From assembly GCA_021741245.1 (NCBI GenBank), contig JAIOYF010000002.1, forward strand, positions 372,001-436,000: a stretch of 64,000 nucleotides of DNA, written 5' to 3'. The position numbers and the translations under genes were made by a program. The stretch comes from Paracoccaceae bacterium (GTDB lineage Bacteria > Pseudomonadota > Alphaproteobacteria > Rhodobacterales > Rhodobacteraceae). How positions within the stretch are numbered: position 1 is the stretch's first letter; each line of letters begins with the position of its first letter. Of this stretch, positions 1 to 8,987 are shown one piece after another. The notes beneath the pieces were generated by a model, which was not told the DNA's origin, made no database searches, and saw nothing but the letters and a program-made list of their open reading frames with translations.

Positions 1-482
1 AAGCGCAGCCGCTCCGCCGGGATCGACTGCCAGCCCAGCAGCACCATCCGCACCGCCAAGGGCAGGTTCAGGAACACATGCGCCAGCACAACCCCCTGCG
101 CGCCATAGATTGACCACGGCGCCCAGCCACCAAGGGCCAGCGCATCATTGACCACGCCCGCCCGGCCAAAGACCGCCACCAATCCCAGCACCGCCACAAT
201 GACGGGCAAGACAAAGGGCGCGCCCATCAGCACAATCAGCGCCCGCCGCCCCCAGAACCGCCGCCGCGCCAGCGCCCGCGCCACCGGAACCGCCAAACCA
301 CAAGAGATTATGGCCGACAGCAGCGCCTGTTGCAGCGTGAACACCACCGCCTGCCAATCCCCCGGCCCAAAGGCAGGCCACCCCCCGGCGCGGAGGAACA
401 CCGCACCAAGGGGCAGCAGGGTCAGCGCCACGACCAAAGCCGCGACGCCAAAACCGGTTATTGAGACAGCGCTGCGCGCCAT
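1..482 (-). CDS. thiP: Thiamine ABC transporter permease ThiP (partial)
   Basis: Inner-membrane permease of the thiamine/TPP ABC importer. Only about the first 160 codons are in the window; the gene runs off the left edge. The visible chain starts MARSAVSITGFGVAALVVAL and holds repeated hydrophobic segments separated by Arg-rich loops (for example ALARRRFWGRRALIVLMGAP), as in binding-protein-dependent permeases. The ATG at 482 overlaps the end of thiB by 25 nt, so the two are translationally coupled. The ATPase gene thiQ would be expected beyond the edge. Assignment rests mainly on the thiB neighbour and the upstream TPP riboswitch. Confidence 0.85.
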   Translation of the reverse strand, partial: MARSAVSITGFGVAALVVALTLLPLGAVFLRAGGWPAFGPGDWQAVVFTLQQALLSAIISCGLAVPVARALARRRFWGRRALIVLMGAPFVLPVIVAVLGLVAVFGRAGVVNDALALGGWAPWSIYGAQGVVLAHVFLNLPLAVRMVLLGWQSIPAERLR

Positions 483-1441
483 TCCTCGATCACCTCCGCC
501 CGCATCGCTTCGGCCTCGGTCTCGCTCAGGAACAACACCCTTTCCGGCAAGGGCAGGGTCGCCCATCCCTCGGGCCATTGATCTTGGCTCAGCGCCGATG
601 GCAAGGACCAATTCGCCGCCGGAATCACGCTTTGAAACGCAGGCGTCAGAACCCATGCCATGAACTGATCGGCCAAGGCGGGCTGATCCGTCGCCGCGAT
701 CTTGCCCACCGTTTCGGCCATGAAATAATGCCCCTCGGGGAAGAGCGCCGCCTTCTTGGTCAGGTCATTTTCCGCAAACATGTGGTAGGCGGGCGACGTG
801 GTATAAGACAGCACCATATCCGCCTCACCACTGGTGAACAGGCCATAGCTTTCCGACCAATCCTTTGTCACCGTCAGGATATGCGGCGCCAGATCGGACC
901 AGAAGGCCCCGGCCTGATCGCCAAACACCGCCTTGACCCACAACACCAAAGCCAGCCCCGAGATCGAGGTGCGCGGATCTTGAATCACCACCTTCACCGC
1001 TTCGGGCAGGCGGCGCATGTCGTCAAATGTTGCGGGCGGAACCGCCATCCGCGTCTCATCGTAGATGAACGCCGTATGGCCCCAGTTGAACGGGATATAG
1101 ATGTCATCCGGCCATGCCACCGGCAGGGTCAGCGCCGACAGGTCCTGCCCATGCGGGGCAAACATCCCCGTTTCGCGCGCCCGCGCCAGCACATCGGTGG
1201 TCAGGCCAATCACCACATCCGCTTCGGTATTCGTGCCCTCCAGCATAAGGCGGGGCAAGAGATCGCCGACCGAGAATTGCAGATCGCAGGCGCAGATCGC
1301 CTCGAACTCTTTCTCGATCACCGGGCCGGGGCCCCATTCACTTGTGAAATAATCGCCCGCGTAAACGGTCAGGACAGGTGTCTGTGCGGCTGCCATCGTG
1401 GCAGTCATCAAGGCACCCGCCGCAAGGATCGAAGTTTTCAT
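458..1441 (-). CDS. thiB: Thiamine ABC transporter substrate-binding protein ThiB
   Basis: Periplasmic binding protein that delivers thiamine or its phosphates to ThiP/ThiQ. It is 327 aa, the usual size. A signal peptide covers about residues 1-19 (MKTSILAAGALMTATMAAA, then QTPVLTVY). The mature start, TVYAGDYFTSEWGPGPVIEKEFE, and the later FNWGHTAFIYDE segment fit the ThiB/iron-type solute-binding fold. The start at 1441 was chosen because GGAGG lies 5 nt upstream and the signal peptide begins there; a longer upstream reading would run through the riboswitch. Translation is probably controlled by the TPP riboswitch and its SD-sequestering hairpin just upstream. Confidence 0.93.
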   Translation of the reverse strand: MKTSILAAGALMTATMAAAQTPVLTVYAGDYFTSEWGPGPVIEKEFEAICACDLQFSVGDLLPRLMLEGTNTEADVVIGLTTDVLARARETGMFAPHGQDLSALTLPVAWPDDIYIPFNWGHTAFIYDETRMAVPPATFDDMRRLPEAVKVVIQDPRTSISGLALVLWVKAVFGDQAGAFWSDLAPHILTVTKDWSESYGLFTSGEADMVLSYTTSPAYHMFAENDLTKKAALFPEGHYFMAETVGKIAATDQPALADQFMAWVLTPAFQSVIPAANWSLPSALSQDQWPEGWATLPLPERVLFLSETEAEAMRAEVIEEWRAALSQ

Positions 1442-1446
1442 GTCTT

Positions 1447-1482
1447 CCTCCAATTGCGACGGAACAGGTCGGGCATTGGAGG
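1447..1482 (-). promoter_or_regulatory. Shine-Dalgarno-sequestering hairpin of the thiB leader
   Basis: On the minus strand CCTCCAAT (1482 to 1475) is the perfect complement of ATTGGAGG (1454 to 1447), and the latter contains the thiB ribosome-binding site, 5 nt from the ATG. Folding this 8-bp stem would hide the SD. It lies directly after the TPP aptamer, so it is a good candidate for the expression platform. GGAGGGAAGG at the aptamer 3' side could alternatively pair with the anti-SD strand. Confidence 0.7.
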
Positions 1483-1489
1483 TCATCCA

Positions 1490-1580
1490 CAGCACCTTCC
1501 CTCCGCCGGTATGATCCGGTTCAGGTTCAACGGGTCCGCTTTCGCATCTCAGCCTGCAAGACAGGCACCCCGAGGTAGGG
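1490..1580 (-). promoter_or_regulatory. TPP riboswitch aptamer (thi box)
   Basis: Read on the minus strand the segment holds the canonical thi-box blocks in order: CTCGGGGTGCC, then CTGAGA in GGCTGAGATGCG, then ACCCGTTGAACCTGAACCGG, then ATACCGGCGGAGGGA. These are the conserved elements of the P2/P3 and P4/P5 arms that bind thiamine pyrophosphate. It lies about 50 nt upstream of thiB, in the same orientation, which fits repression of thiamine uptake when TPP is plentiful. Outer limits (P1) are approximate. Confidence 0.95.
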
Positions 1581-1806
1581 CGGAAGATACCTGCCCATCC
1601 GCCATGCGCAAGGGGCAAATTTCAGGGCCCGCTCCAGACTGAACCCGACAGGCGCGCCTGTGTTCCTTGCCTTGCACCTGCAGTCTGGCCGACAAAACCG
1701 CCCATGCCGGTCATTGTTGTCTGGTTTGCGAAAGGTGGGTGGGGTAGGTCTAGGATACACAAATGCGCGCGCCAGCCGATCGGGGTCCTGTCATCGGAGG
1801 AGTAAC

Positions 1807-3072
1807 GTGTCCAGACTAACTTGGATCTTGTCGCGGATACGGCGGCGGCTGTGGATACGGGTGTCGCTTTATGCCCTGTTGGGCGTCGTTGCAGCCTTGC
1901 TTGCCTCCCTCAGCGGTCGCTTTTTTTCGGGTCAGATGCCACTTGATGTCACCTCCGAGGCGATCGACAGCTTGCTGACCATCATCGCCTCCAGCATGCT
2001 GGCCGTGACCACCTTTTCCGTCGGTGCCCTGACCTCGGCCTATGCCGGGGCCACATCCAACGCCACCCCGCGCGCAACCCCGCTGTTGACCGAGGATGAG
2101 GTCGTTCAACGCTCGCTTTCAACCTTCGTCGGCTCGTTCTTGTTCAGCATCGTCGGGTTGATCGCGCTAAAGGTCAGCGCCTATGGCCCCGAGGGGCGCG
2201 CCGTCCTGTTTATCTTTACCCTGATCGTCATCGTGTTGATCGTTGTGGCCCTGCTGCGCTGGATCAATCAGTTGACCAAACTTGGCCGGGTGGTCGACAC
2301 CGTATCGCGGCTAGAGACGGTCACATGCGAGGCCATGAAAACCCGCATCGCCCTTCCCTTTCTGGGCGGGCAAGTCCTCACCTCGCCCGAACAGGGGGCG
2401 CAGGTTCACTCCGATTGCGTGGGCTATGTGCAGTTCGTCGATACGGCCGCCCTGTCCGAGATCAGCGAAAAGCTTCAAGTCAACGTCGAGGTTCATGTGC
2501 TGCCGGGCAGCTTTGTCTATCACGGTTCGGTGCTGGCCTGTCTGTCCACGCTGGACGGGCCCCTGACGGATGAGGTGGACTGCAAAATCCGCGAGACCTT
2601 CACCATCGGCACGGTCCGCACCTTTGATCAAGACCCGCGCTTTGGCTTGGTGGTGCTCAGCGAGGTTGCCTTGCGGGCGCTTTCCCCGGCAGTCAATGAC
2701 CCCGGTACAGCCATTGACGTGATCGGCCGGCAGACGCGATTGCTGAGTTATTGGGGCGACGCATGGAAGAACGCCGAAAAGACACCCGCGAAATATCCGC
2801 GCGTTCGGGTCTCGGCCCTTGCCTATGATGATCTGTTCGAGGATGCCTTCAACCTGATCGGGCGTGATGGGGCCGGGCAAATTGATGTCATGCTGCGGCT
2901 GATCAAGGCGCTGCAGGCGTTGTCGCAAACCGGCCCCGCTGCCTCCCGCGTGGCCGCACATCGCCAGCTTCAGATCGCCCTGTCGCGTGCGGCAGATGGA
3001 TTGCGCAATGACGATGACCAGCGGCGTTTGCAGGCAGCGGTGGATGCGGCCACGGTCAAAGCCACGGGTTAG
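1807..3072 (+). CDS. DUF2254 domain-containing membrane protein
   Basis: Predicted inner-membrane protein of 421 aa, family DUF2254, function unknown. Four hydrophobic segments lie in the first third, near residues 15-36, 47-76, 104-124 and 131-155. A long soluble part follows with the family-typical stretch LRALSPAVNDPGTAIDVI. The GTG start at 1807 was chosen over upstream ATGs because GGAGGAGTAAC precedes it; the extra N-terminus of a longer reading is Arg/Ser-rich and lacks an RBS. It ends tail to tail with the next gene, the two stop codons overlapping by 3 nt. Confidence 0.85.
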   Translation: MSRLTWILSRIRRRLWIRVSLYALLGVVAALLASLSGRFFSGQMPLDVTSEAIDSLLTIIASSMLAVTTFSVGALTSAYAGATSNATPRATPLLTEDEVVQRSLSTFVGSFLFSIVGLIALKVSAYGPEGRAVLFIFTLIVIVLIVVALLRWINQLTKLGRVVDTVSRLETVTCEAMKTRIALPFLGGQVLTSPEQGAQVHSDCVGYVQFVDTAALSEISEKLQVNVEVHVLPGSFVYHGSVLACLSTLDGPLTDEVDCKIRETFTIGTVRTFDQDPRFGLVVLSEVALRALSPAVNDPGTAIDVIGRQTRLLSYWGDAWKNAEKTPAKYPRVRVSALAYDDLFEDAFNLIGRDGAGQIDVMLRLIKALQALSQTGPAASRVAAHRQLQIALSRAADGLRNDDDQRRLQAAVDAATVKATG

Positions 3073-3902
3073 CCGTTCAACAGCGCCTCCAACCCCTCGC
3101 GATAGGTCGGATAGCGCAGGCGCACGCCCAAGTCATCCTTGATCCGGTCATTCCGCACCCGCTTGCTTTCGGAATAGAAACTGCGCGCCATGGGCGACAT
3201 CTCGGCCTCGTCAAAGGCGACGGCGGGCGGCTCTGGCAGGCCAAGCAGATGTGCGGCATAGGATAGCACATCTTCCGGCGGGGCCGGATCATCATCGCAG
3301 ACGTTATAGGCAGCGCCGGGATTGGGCCGCGCGATGCTGGCCATCACCACCTGCGCAATATCCTCCACATGGGTGCGGCTGAACACCTGACCTTGCTTGA
3401 TGATCCGCCGCGCGCTGCCGTCTCGGACCTTTTCGAACGGCCCGCGACCGGGGCCATAAATCCCCGCCAGCCTGAAGATGTGCACCGGCAAGCCCGTCGC
3501 CTGCCATTGCCCCTCGGCCAGAACCCGGTGCACCCCACGCGGGCTGCTTGGGGTCAGCGGTGTTGTCTCATCCACCCAAGCGCCCTGATGATCGCCATAA
3601 ACCCCGGTGGTCGAAAGATACCCCACCCATTCGGGCGCTCTGGCCGCGATCTGCGCCCCTGCGACCGCCAAAAACGGGTCCCCCGCCGCATCTGGCGCGG
3701 CCGAGGCAAGGATATGCGTCGCCCGCGCCAAGGCGGGGCCCAGATCGCCGGGCCAAAGCACAGGCTCCACCCCGCCTGCGCGCAACAGATCAGCCTTGGC
3801 CGGGTTGCGCGTTGTTCCGATCACCTGCCAGCCCAGCGGGATCAACCGATCCGCCAAAGCCTGCGCCGAATAGCCATGTCCAAGCGATAAAAGCGTTTTC
3901 AT
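3069..3902 (-). CDS. NAD(P)-dependent epimerase/dehydratase-like protein (YeeZ type)
   Basis: Cytoplasmic Rossmann-fold protein of 277 aa in the extended SDR superfamily. The N-terminus MKTLLSLGHGYSAQALADRL carries the nucleotide-binding glycine motif as GHGYSA, and the Y-containing segment YLSTTGVYGDHQGAWVDE is typical of YeeZ-like proteins, whose substrate is unknown. HIFRLAGIYGPGRGPFEKVR follows the usual SDR pattern. The start is placed at ATG 3902, which puts the beta-strand at residue 3; the longer frame upstream is antisense to the methyltransferase. It is divergent from that methyltransferase, with 75 nt between. Confidence 0.82.
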   Translation of the reverse strand: MKTLLSLGHGYSAQALADRLIPLGWQVIGTTRNPAKADLLRAGGVEPVLWPGDLGPALARATHILASAAPDAAGDPFLAVAGAQIAARAPEWVGYLSTTGVYGDHQGAWVDETTPLTPSSPRGVHRVLAEGQWQATGLPVHIFRLAGIYGPGRGPFEKVRDGSARRIIKQGQVFSRTHVEDIAQVVMASIARPNPGAAYNVCDDDPAPPEDVLSYAAHLLGLPEPPAVAFDEAEMSPMARSFYSESKRVRNDRIKDDLGVRLRYPTYREGLEALLNG

Positions 3903-3977
3903 GGCCAAAGTATCCGCTGCCAGACCCCTGCACGCAAGCCACTTGATCGCGCCCTGATCCCGCCCCATCATCGCACC

Positions 3978-4589
3978 ATGACCGATCTGCAAAACGCCTA
4001 TGCCCTGAACGGCCCTGACGATTGCGCCCGGCTTTATGCCGATTGGGCCGCCAGTTATGACGCGGGCTTTGCCGCTGATATGGATTACCGCCTGCCCGCC
4101 CATGTGGCGGCGGCCTTTCTGTCACATGGCGGCACGGGGCCGATCTTGGATGTGGGGGCGGGCACCGGGCTTTTGGCGCAAAACCTGCGCGCCTTTGGCT
4201 ACACCGCACAGATTGATGCGCTTGACCTGTCGCCCCAGATGTTGGACCGCGCCCGCGAAAAACGGCTCTATTCCGGCCTTTTTGCCGCCGACGTGACCCA
4301 AGCCTTGGGTCTGCCCCGCCGCTATAATGGCATCACCTCTTCAGGCACCTTCACCCATGGCCATGTCGGCCCTCAGGCGCTGGACCACCTTGAGGCGATC
4401 GCCCTGCCGGGCGCGCTGTTTGCGTTGTCGATCAATGCGGGCGTCTTTGCCGCCAATGGTTTTGACGCAGCTCTCGCCCGCCGACCCAACGTGACGCTGC
4501 TGGAAACGCCGATCTATGGCAGCGCCAGCAAAGACCCCGCCCATGCCGCCGACCGCGCGATCATCGCCCTGTGGCGGCATCCGGGCTAG
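3978..4589 (+). CDS. Class I SAM-dependent methyltransferase
   Basis: Protein of 203 aa with a clear SAM-binding motif I, ILDVGAGTGLLAQNL at about residues 57-71, and motif II/III-like IDALDLSPQMLDRAR. The substrate cannot be told from sequence. The N-terminal DDCARLYADWAASYDAGF is the helix found in many UbiE-like small-molecule methyltransferases. It is followed after 94 nt by the AMP nucleosidase gene, with no obvious functional link. Confidence 0.82.
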   Translation: MTDLQNAYALNGPDDCARLYADWAASYDAGFAADMDYRLPAHVAAAFLSHGGTGPILDVGAGTGLLAQNLRAFGYTAQIDALDLSPQMLDRAREKRLYSGLFAADVTQALGLPRRYNGITSSGTFTHGHVGPQALDHLEAIALPGALFALSINAGVFAANGFDAALARRPNVTLLETPIYGSASKDPAHAADRAIIALWRHPG

Positions 4590-4683
4590 GCCCGCCAGAC
4601 ACCTTGCGCCACGTCATGCAGGCTTCACTTGCGAAGCCCCCCCCATATCGCGTTATATGCCGGATCATTTGACGAGAAAGAAC

Positions 4684-6162
4684 ATGCAAGACGCAATGAC
4701 GCCCTATATTACCCCAGACCTGCCGCCCGCCGAGGCATTCACCGACCCTGCCGCCGCAGTCGACCGTCTGGAACTGCTTTACGCCCGCTCAACCGCCTTT
4801 CTGGCGGAACATTTCAGCGCCTCTGTCACCGCGAAAAAACCCGAAAGCCGCATCCGCGCCTTTTACCCCGAAATCCGCATCACCGTGGTCAGCCATATCA
4901 AGACCGACTCGCGCCTGTCCTTTGGCCATGTCGCAAGCCCCGGCACCTATACCACCACCGTCACCCGCCCCGACCTGTTCCGCCAGTATCTGATCCAGCA
5001 ACTTGGCCTGTTGATCCAGAACCACAATGTGCCCGTGGTCATCGGCCCGTCGGAAACGCCGATCCCGGTGCACTTTGCCGTGGCCGGAAACCCCGATGTC
5101 TCGGTCCCGCAAGAGGGGGTTCTGGAATTTTCGCTGCGCGATGTGTTTGACGTGCCCGATCTGGCCACCACCAATGATGATATCGTCAACGGCGCGCGCA
5201 CGGTCTATGCCGATGGCACCATGCCGCTGGCCCCCTTTACTGCGCAGCGGGTGGACTACTCGCTGTCGCGCCTGACACATTACACCGCGACCGATCCGCA
5301 GCACTTTCAAAACCATGTGCTGTTCACAAACTATCAGTTTTATGTCGAAGAGTTCGAATCCTATGCCCGCCAGATGCTGGCCGATCCTGCCAGCGGCTAT
5401 ACGGGCTTTGTCGCCACCGGAAATCAGGTCATCACCACGGCAGATGCCCCCTTGGCCACCGTGACCAAGCTGCCGCAGATGCCGACCTATCACCTTAAAC
5501 GTGCCGATGGGCAGGGGATCACGCTCGTCAATATCGGCGTCGGCCCGTCAAACGCCAAGACCGCCACCGACCATATCGCCGTCTTGCGCCCGCATGCCTG
5601 GCTGATGGTGGGGCACTGCGCGGGGCTGCGCAATTCGCAAAGCCTTGGCGATTTCGTCCTGGCCCATGCCTATCTGCGCGAAGATCACGTGCTGGATGAC
5701 GATCTGCCCGTCTGGGTGCCGATCCCGGCACTGGCCGAAATCCAGATCGCCCTGCAAGAGGCCGTGGCGGATGTCACCATGCTGGAGGGGTATGAGCTAA
5801 AGGCCATCATGCGCACCGGCACCGTAGCCACCATCGACAACCGCAATTGGGAACTGCGCGATCAGTCCGGCCCGGTCAAGCGCCTGTCGCAATCGCGCGC
5901 CATTGCCCTTGATATGGAAAGCGCCACCATCGCCGCCAACGGCTTTCGCTTCCGGGTGCCCTATGGCACTTTGCTTTGCGTGTCAGACAAACCCCTGCAT
6001 GGGGAGTTGAAACTGCCCGGAATGGCCTCGGATTTCTATAAAACACAGGTCGCACGGCACCTTAAGATCGGCATTCGCGCGATGGAACGCCTGCGCTCCA
6101 TGCCTATTGAGCGTATCCACAGCCGCAAGTTGCGCAGTTTTGAGGAAACAGCTTTCCTCTGA
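4684..6162 (+). CDS. amn: AMP nucleosidase
   Basis: Hydrolyses AMP to adenine and ribose 5-phosphate and so helps set adenylate levels. At 492 aa it is close to the E. coli Amn length. The N-terminal regulatory part (ARSTAFLAEHFSA, with RIRAFYPEIRITV) is followed by the catalytic nucleoside-phosphorylase-like part, including GHCAGLRNSQSLGDFVLAHA and ALDMESATIAANGFRFRVPY, which supplies the conserved purine/ribose-site residues. The ATG at 4684 was chosen because the Amn family begins about here; an in-frame ATG at 4516 lies inside the preceding gene. Confidence 0.93.
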   Translation: MQDAMTPYITPDLPPAEAFTDPAAAVDRLELLYARSTAFLAEHFSASVTAKKPESRIRAFYPEIRITVVSHIKTDSRLSFGHVASPGTYTTTVTRPDLFRQYLIQQLGLLIQNHNVPVVIGPSETPIPVHFAVAGNPDVSVPQEGVLEFSLRDVFDVPDLATTNDDIVNGARTVYADGTMPLAPFTAQRVDYSLSRLTHYTATDPQHFQNHVLFTNYQFYVEEFESYARQMLADPASGYTGFVATGNQVITTADAPLATVTKLPQMPTYHLKRADGQGITLVNIGVGPSNAKTATDHIAVLRPHAWLMVGHCAGLRNSQSLGDFVLAHAYLREDHVLDDDLPVWVPIPALAEIQIALQEAVADVTMLEGYELKAIMRTGTVATIDNRNWELRDQSGPVKRLSQSRAIALDMESATIAANGFRFRVPYGTLLCVSDKPLHGELKLPGMASDFYKTQVARHLKIGIRAMERLRSMPIERIHSRKLRSFEETAFL

Positions 6163-6306
6163 TCACCGATTTTCGATCTCTGACGCACGGTTTGGGCTTG
6201 ATTTGAAGCGAAAAACCTTGTGTAGCGAAGGCCGTCGCCAATGATCGGCCGCAAAATGCCTCACGTCGTTTGCGTTAACGGCGTACAAAAACGAAGGAAA
6301 ACAAAC

Positions 6307-6594
6307 ATGACGAAACCGATGACCAAGACCCAACTCGTCGCTGCCATCGCCGACGCCATGGGCGCAGACAAGAAAACCGCTGGTGCCGCACTTGACGCCA
6401 TCGCTGATGTCGTAACCCGTGAGGTGGCCGCTGGTGGTTCCGTGACGCTGCCGGGCCTGGGCAAAGTTGCCTGCAAGGCCCGCCCAGAGCGTCAGGTCCG
6501 CAACCCTGCTACGGGTGAGACGATGACCAAGGCTGCGGACAAGCAAGTGAAGTTTGCGATTGCCAAGACCCTCAAGGACAGCGTCAACGCCTGA
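6307..6594 (+). CDS. HU family DNA-binding protein
   Basis: Nucleoid-associated protein of 95 aa. It has the HU/IHF layout: two N-terminal helices (TKTQLVAAIADAMGADKKTAGAALDAIADVV), a beta-sheet with VTLPGLGKVACKARPERQVRNPATGETM (the DNA-wrapping arm with RNPATGE and its intercalating proline), and the C-terminal helix. The loop has PERQVRN rather than the common RxGRN. The start at 6307 is preceded by GAAGGAAAAC. A strong intrinsic terminator follows within 30 nt, so it is probably monocistronic. Confidence 0.93.
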   Translation: MTKPMTKTQLVAAIADAMGADKKTAGAALDAIADVVTREVAAGGSVTLPGLGKVACKARPERQVRNPATGETMTKAADKQVKFAIAKTLKDSVNA

Positions 6595-6621
6595 TTGCGC
6601 TGACCGCTTCCGCCCGAACCG

Positions 6622-6649
6622 GGCCGCCCTGTCTTGGGCGGCCTTTTTC
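6622..6649 (+). terminator. Intrinsic terminator after the HU gene
   Basis: GGCCGCCC, a 6-nt loop and GGGCGGCC form a perfect 8-bp GC stem, followed directly by TTTTTC. It is 28 nt past the HU stop codon. Confidence 0.9.
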
Positions 6650-6725
6650 TTTGCGACCGACACTTTGGCCCGCTGACATTCCCGCAGGCCCGCCCTATGA
6701 GGGATGCGCACCAAAGGGGGCTGAA

Positions 6726-7604
6726 ATGGACGTCAAAGTCATTCTGGGCGGATTGGCCTTTGCGCTCATGTGGTCCTCGGCCTTTGCCACGGCGCGGATC
6801 ATCGTGGCCTCGGCCCCACCGCTTCTGTCGCTGTCCTTGCGGTTCTTCCTGTCCGGGGCGGTCGCCATCGTGATTGCGCGCGCCATGGGGCAAAGCTGGC
6901 GGCTGTCTGGCGGGTTGCGTGGCCCACAAGCCCGCGCCGTGCTGATCTTTGGCCTGTGCCAGAACTCGCTTTACCTCGGCCTGAATTTTGTCGCCATGCA
7001 ATGGATCGAGGCCAGCCTTGCCGCCATCATCGCCTCATCCATGCCGCTGATCGTCGCCGCCCTTGGCTGGGCATGGCGGGGCGAGCGGACCTCCCCCCTT
7101 GGGGTGATCGGCCTGATCGTCGGCATGGCAGGCGTGGCGCTGATCATGGGCACGCGTGTCTCGGGCGGGGCAGACCCCTTGGGGATCGCGCTGTGCCTGA
7201 TCGGGGCCACGGCCCTTGCCATCGCCACCCTGTCGGTGCGCGGGGCCACCGGATCGGGCAATCTTTTGATGGTTGTGGGGCTGCAAATGCTTGTGGGGGC
7301 CGTCACCTTGGGCGCCATCTCGCTGTTGTTCGAGGATGCGACTGTCGTCCCCTCACTGCGTCTTGCGCTGGCCTTCTTGTATCAAAGCTTTGTGCCCGGC
7401 CTTGCCGCCACCCTGATCTGGTTCTGGCTGGTGGGCCGGATCGGTGCCGTGCGCGCCGCCACCTTCCACTTCCTCAACCCCTTCTTCGGCGTCGCCATCG
7501 CCGCCGTGCTTTTGGGCGAACATATCGACCGGCTTGATCTGGTCGGAGTCGCAATTGTCATGGTGGGCATTCTGGCCGTGCAAATCTCAAAGGCACGGGT
7601 GTAA
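6726..7604 (+). CDS. EamA/DMT-superfamily transporter
   Basis: Inner-membrane exporter-like protein of 292 aa with about ten transmembrane segments in two EamA repeats. The first opens with GGLAFALMWSSAFATARIIV and the second has LAATLIWFWLVGRIGAVRAATFHFLNPFFGVAIAAVLLGE, a characteristic DMT ending. The substrate is unknown; relatives export amino acids or metabolites. The start at 6726 follows an AAGGGGG sequence, and the chain begins in the first membrane helix. No upstream gene is close enough to form an operon. Confidence 0.88.
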   Translation: MDVKVILGGLAFALMWSSAFATARIIVASAPPLLSLSLRFFLSGAVAIVIARAMGQSWRLSGGLRGPQARAVLIFGLCQNSLYLGLNFVAMQWIEASLAAIIASSMPLIVAALGWAWRGERTSPLGVIGLIVGMAGVALIMGTRVSGGADPLGIALCLIGATALAIATLSVRGATGSGNLLMVVGLQMLVGAVTLGAISLLFEDATVVPSLRLALAFLYQSFVPGLAATLIWFWLVGRIGAVRAATFHFLNPFFGVAIAAVLLGEHIDRLDLVGVAIVMVGILAVQISKARV

Positions 7605-7681
7605 CAAACCTCACCAAAGCTTGCCTCGACCGTGATCGCATTGCGCGCCATCTTTGCTGCATCAGCAAAAGGAATGCACAG

Positions 7682-7789
7682 ATGACCGTGATAGAGTTTT
7701 TCCGTATCTTCCAACCCGTCACCCTGCCCCTGCCCATCGGGGCCACCAAAGGCGTCACCCCACCAACCGTTGCGGCACGGGCGGGCTGA
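7682..7789 (+). CDS. Possible small protein, 35 aa
   Basis: A short open frame, starting MTVIEFFRIFQPVTLPLPIG and ending in a TGA at 7787-7789. An AAAAGGA sequence lies about 9 nt before the ATG, and an inverted repeat (TGCTGCATCAGCA) lies just upstream. It fills the gap between the EamA gene and the 3' end of aroC and is convergent with aroC. No family is recognised. It could be chance; only the ribosome-binding site and placement support it. Confidence 0.35.
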   Translation: MTVIEFFRIFQPVTLPLPIGATKGVTPPTVAARAG

Positions 7790-7794
7790 TCCGG

Positions 7795-8895
7795 CTAGCC
7801 GATGGTGCCGCGCTGGCCACCGGTTTGCCCGCGATCCATCAACAGATGGTCCAGCAAGATGCAGGCCATCATCGCCTCGCCCACGGGCACGGCACGGATC
7901 CCAACGCAGGGGTCATGGCGCCCCTTGGTTATCAGATCCACCTCTTCGCCCGCCGTGTTTATGGTGCGGCGTGGGGTCAGGATGCTGCTGGTCGGCTTGA
8001 CCGCAAAGCGGCAGACTACTGGCTGACCCGTCGAAATGCCGCCAAGGATGCCGCCCGCGTGGTTTGACAAGAACTCTGGCCCATCCGGCCCCATGCGGAT
8101 CTCATCGGCATTATCCACGCCCGTCAGCGCCGCCGCCGCCATGCCGTCGCCAATCTCAACCGCCTTGACCGCGTTGATCGACATCATGCCCGCCGCCAGA
8201 TCGGAATCCAGCTTGGCATAAAGCGGTGCACCAAGGCCCGCCGGAACCCCGCTGGCCACCACCTCGATCACCGCGCCGACCGAACTGCCGGATTTGCGCA
8301 GCCCGTCCAGATAATCCGCCCAATGCGCCGCCACTTCCGCACTTGGCACCCAGAACGGGTTGTTCTCGATCTCGGCCATATCCATCTTGTCACGGTCAAT
8401 GGCATGCGGGCCCATCTGCACCATATAGCCCGTGATCCGCAGCCCCGGCAGCAACTGCGCCAGCACCGCCCGCGCCACCCCCCCTGCGGCAACGCGGCTG
8501 GCGGTTTCGCGGGCACTGGACCGCCCGCCGCCCCGATAATCCCGCACCCCGTATTTCTGGTGATAGGTGATATCGGCATGACCGGGACGAAACGCTTGCG
8601 CGATATCGCCATAATCCTTTGACCGCTGATCGGTGTTTTCGATCATCAGCTGAATCGGGGTGCCAGTCGTGCGCCCCTCAAACACGCCCGACAAGATGCG
8701 CACCTCATCGGCCTCTTTGCGCTGGGTGGTGAACTTGCTGGTGCCGGGCTTGCGCTTTTCCATCCATGGCTGGATGTCAGCCTCGGTCAAGGCGATACCG
8801 GGCGGGCAGCCATCCACGGTGCAGCCAATGGCAGGCCCATGGCTTTCGCCCCAAGTGGTCACGCGGAACATATGGCCAAAGGTGTTAAAGCTCAT
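7795..8895 (-). CDS. aroC: Chorismate synthase
   Basis: Last step of the shikimate pathway: converts EPSP to chorismate using reduced FMN. The 366-aa protein has the family signatures [18 protein letters not shown] near residue 17, [18 protein letters not shown] near residue 125, and the C-terminal [17 protein letters not shown]. Active-site His (GESHG and GRHDP) and Arg residues are present. The ATG at 8895 has GGGAGAGTGAC upstream. It is divergent from queG with about 90 nt between, where both promoters must lie. Confidence 0.97.
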   Translation of the reverse strand: MSFNTFGHMFRVTTWGESHGPAIGCTVDGCPPGIALTEADIQPWMEKRKPGTSKFTTQRKEADEVRILSGVFEGRTTGTPIQLMIENTDQRSKDYGDIAQAFRPGHADITYHQKYGVRDYRGGGRSSARETASRVAAGGVARAVLAQLLPGLRITGYMVQMGPHAIDRDKMDMAEIENNPFWVPSAEVAAHWADYLDGLRKSGSSVGAVIEVVASGVPAGLGAPLYAKLDSDLAAGMMSINAVKAVEIGDGMAAAALTGVDNADEIRMGPDGPEFLSNHAGGILGGISTGQPVVCRFAVKPTSSILTPRRTINTAGEEVDLITKGRHDPCVGIRAVPVGEAMMACILLDHLLMDRGQTGGQRGTIG

Positions 8896-8987
8896 GTCAC
8901 TCTCCCTGCTTCCCGCCCCTTTAGGCGAAAAGCGGGCGGGAATGAAGGTGTTTCCTGTTCCCCGCCGCTGCTTTACTCTGCCCGCCC

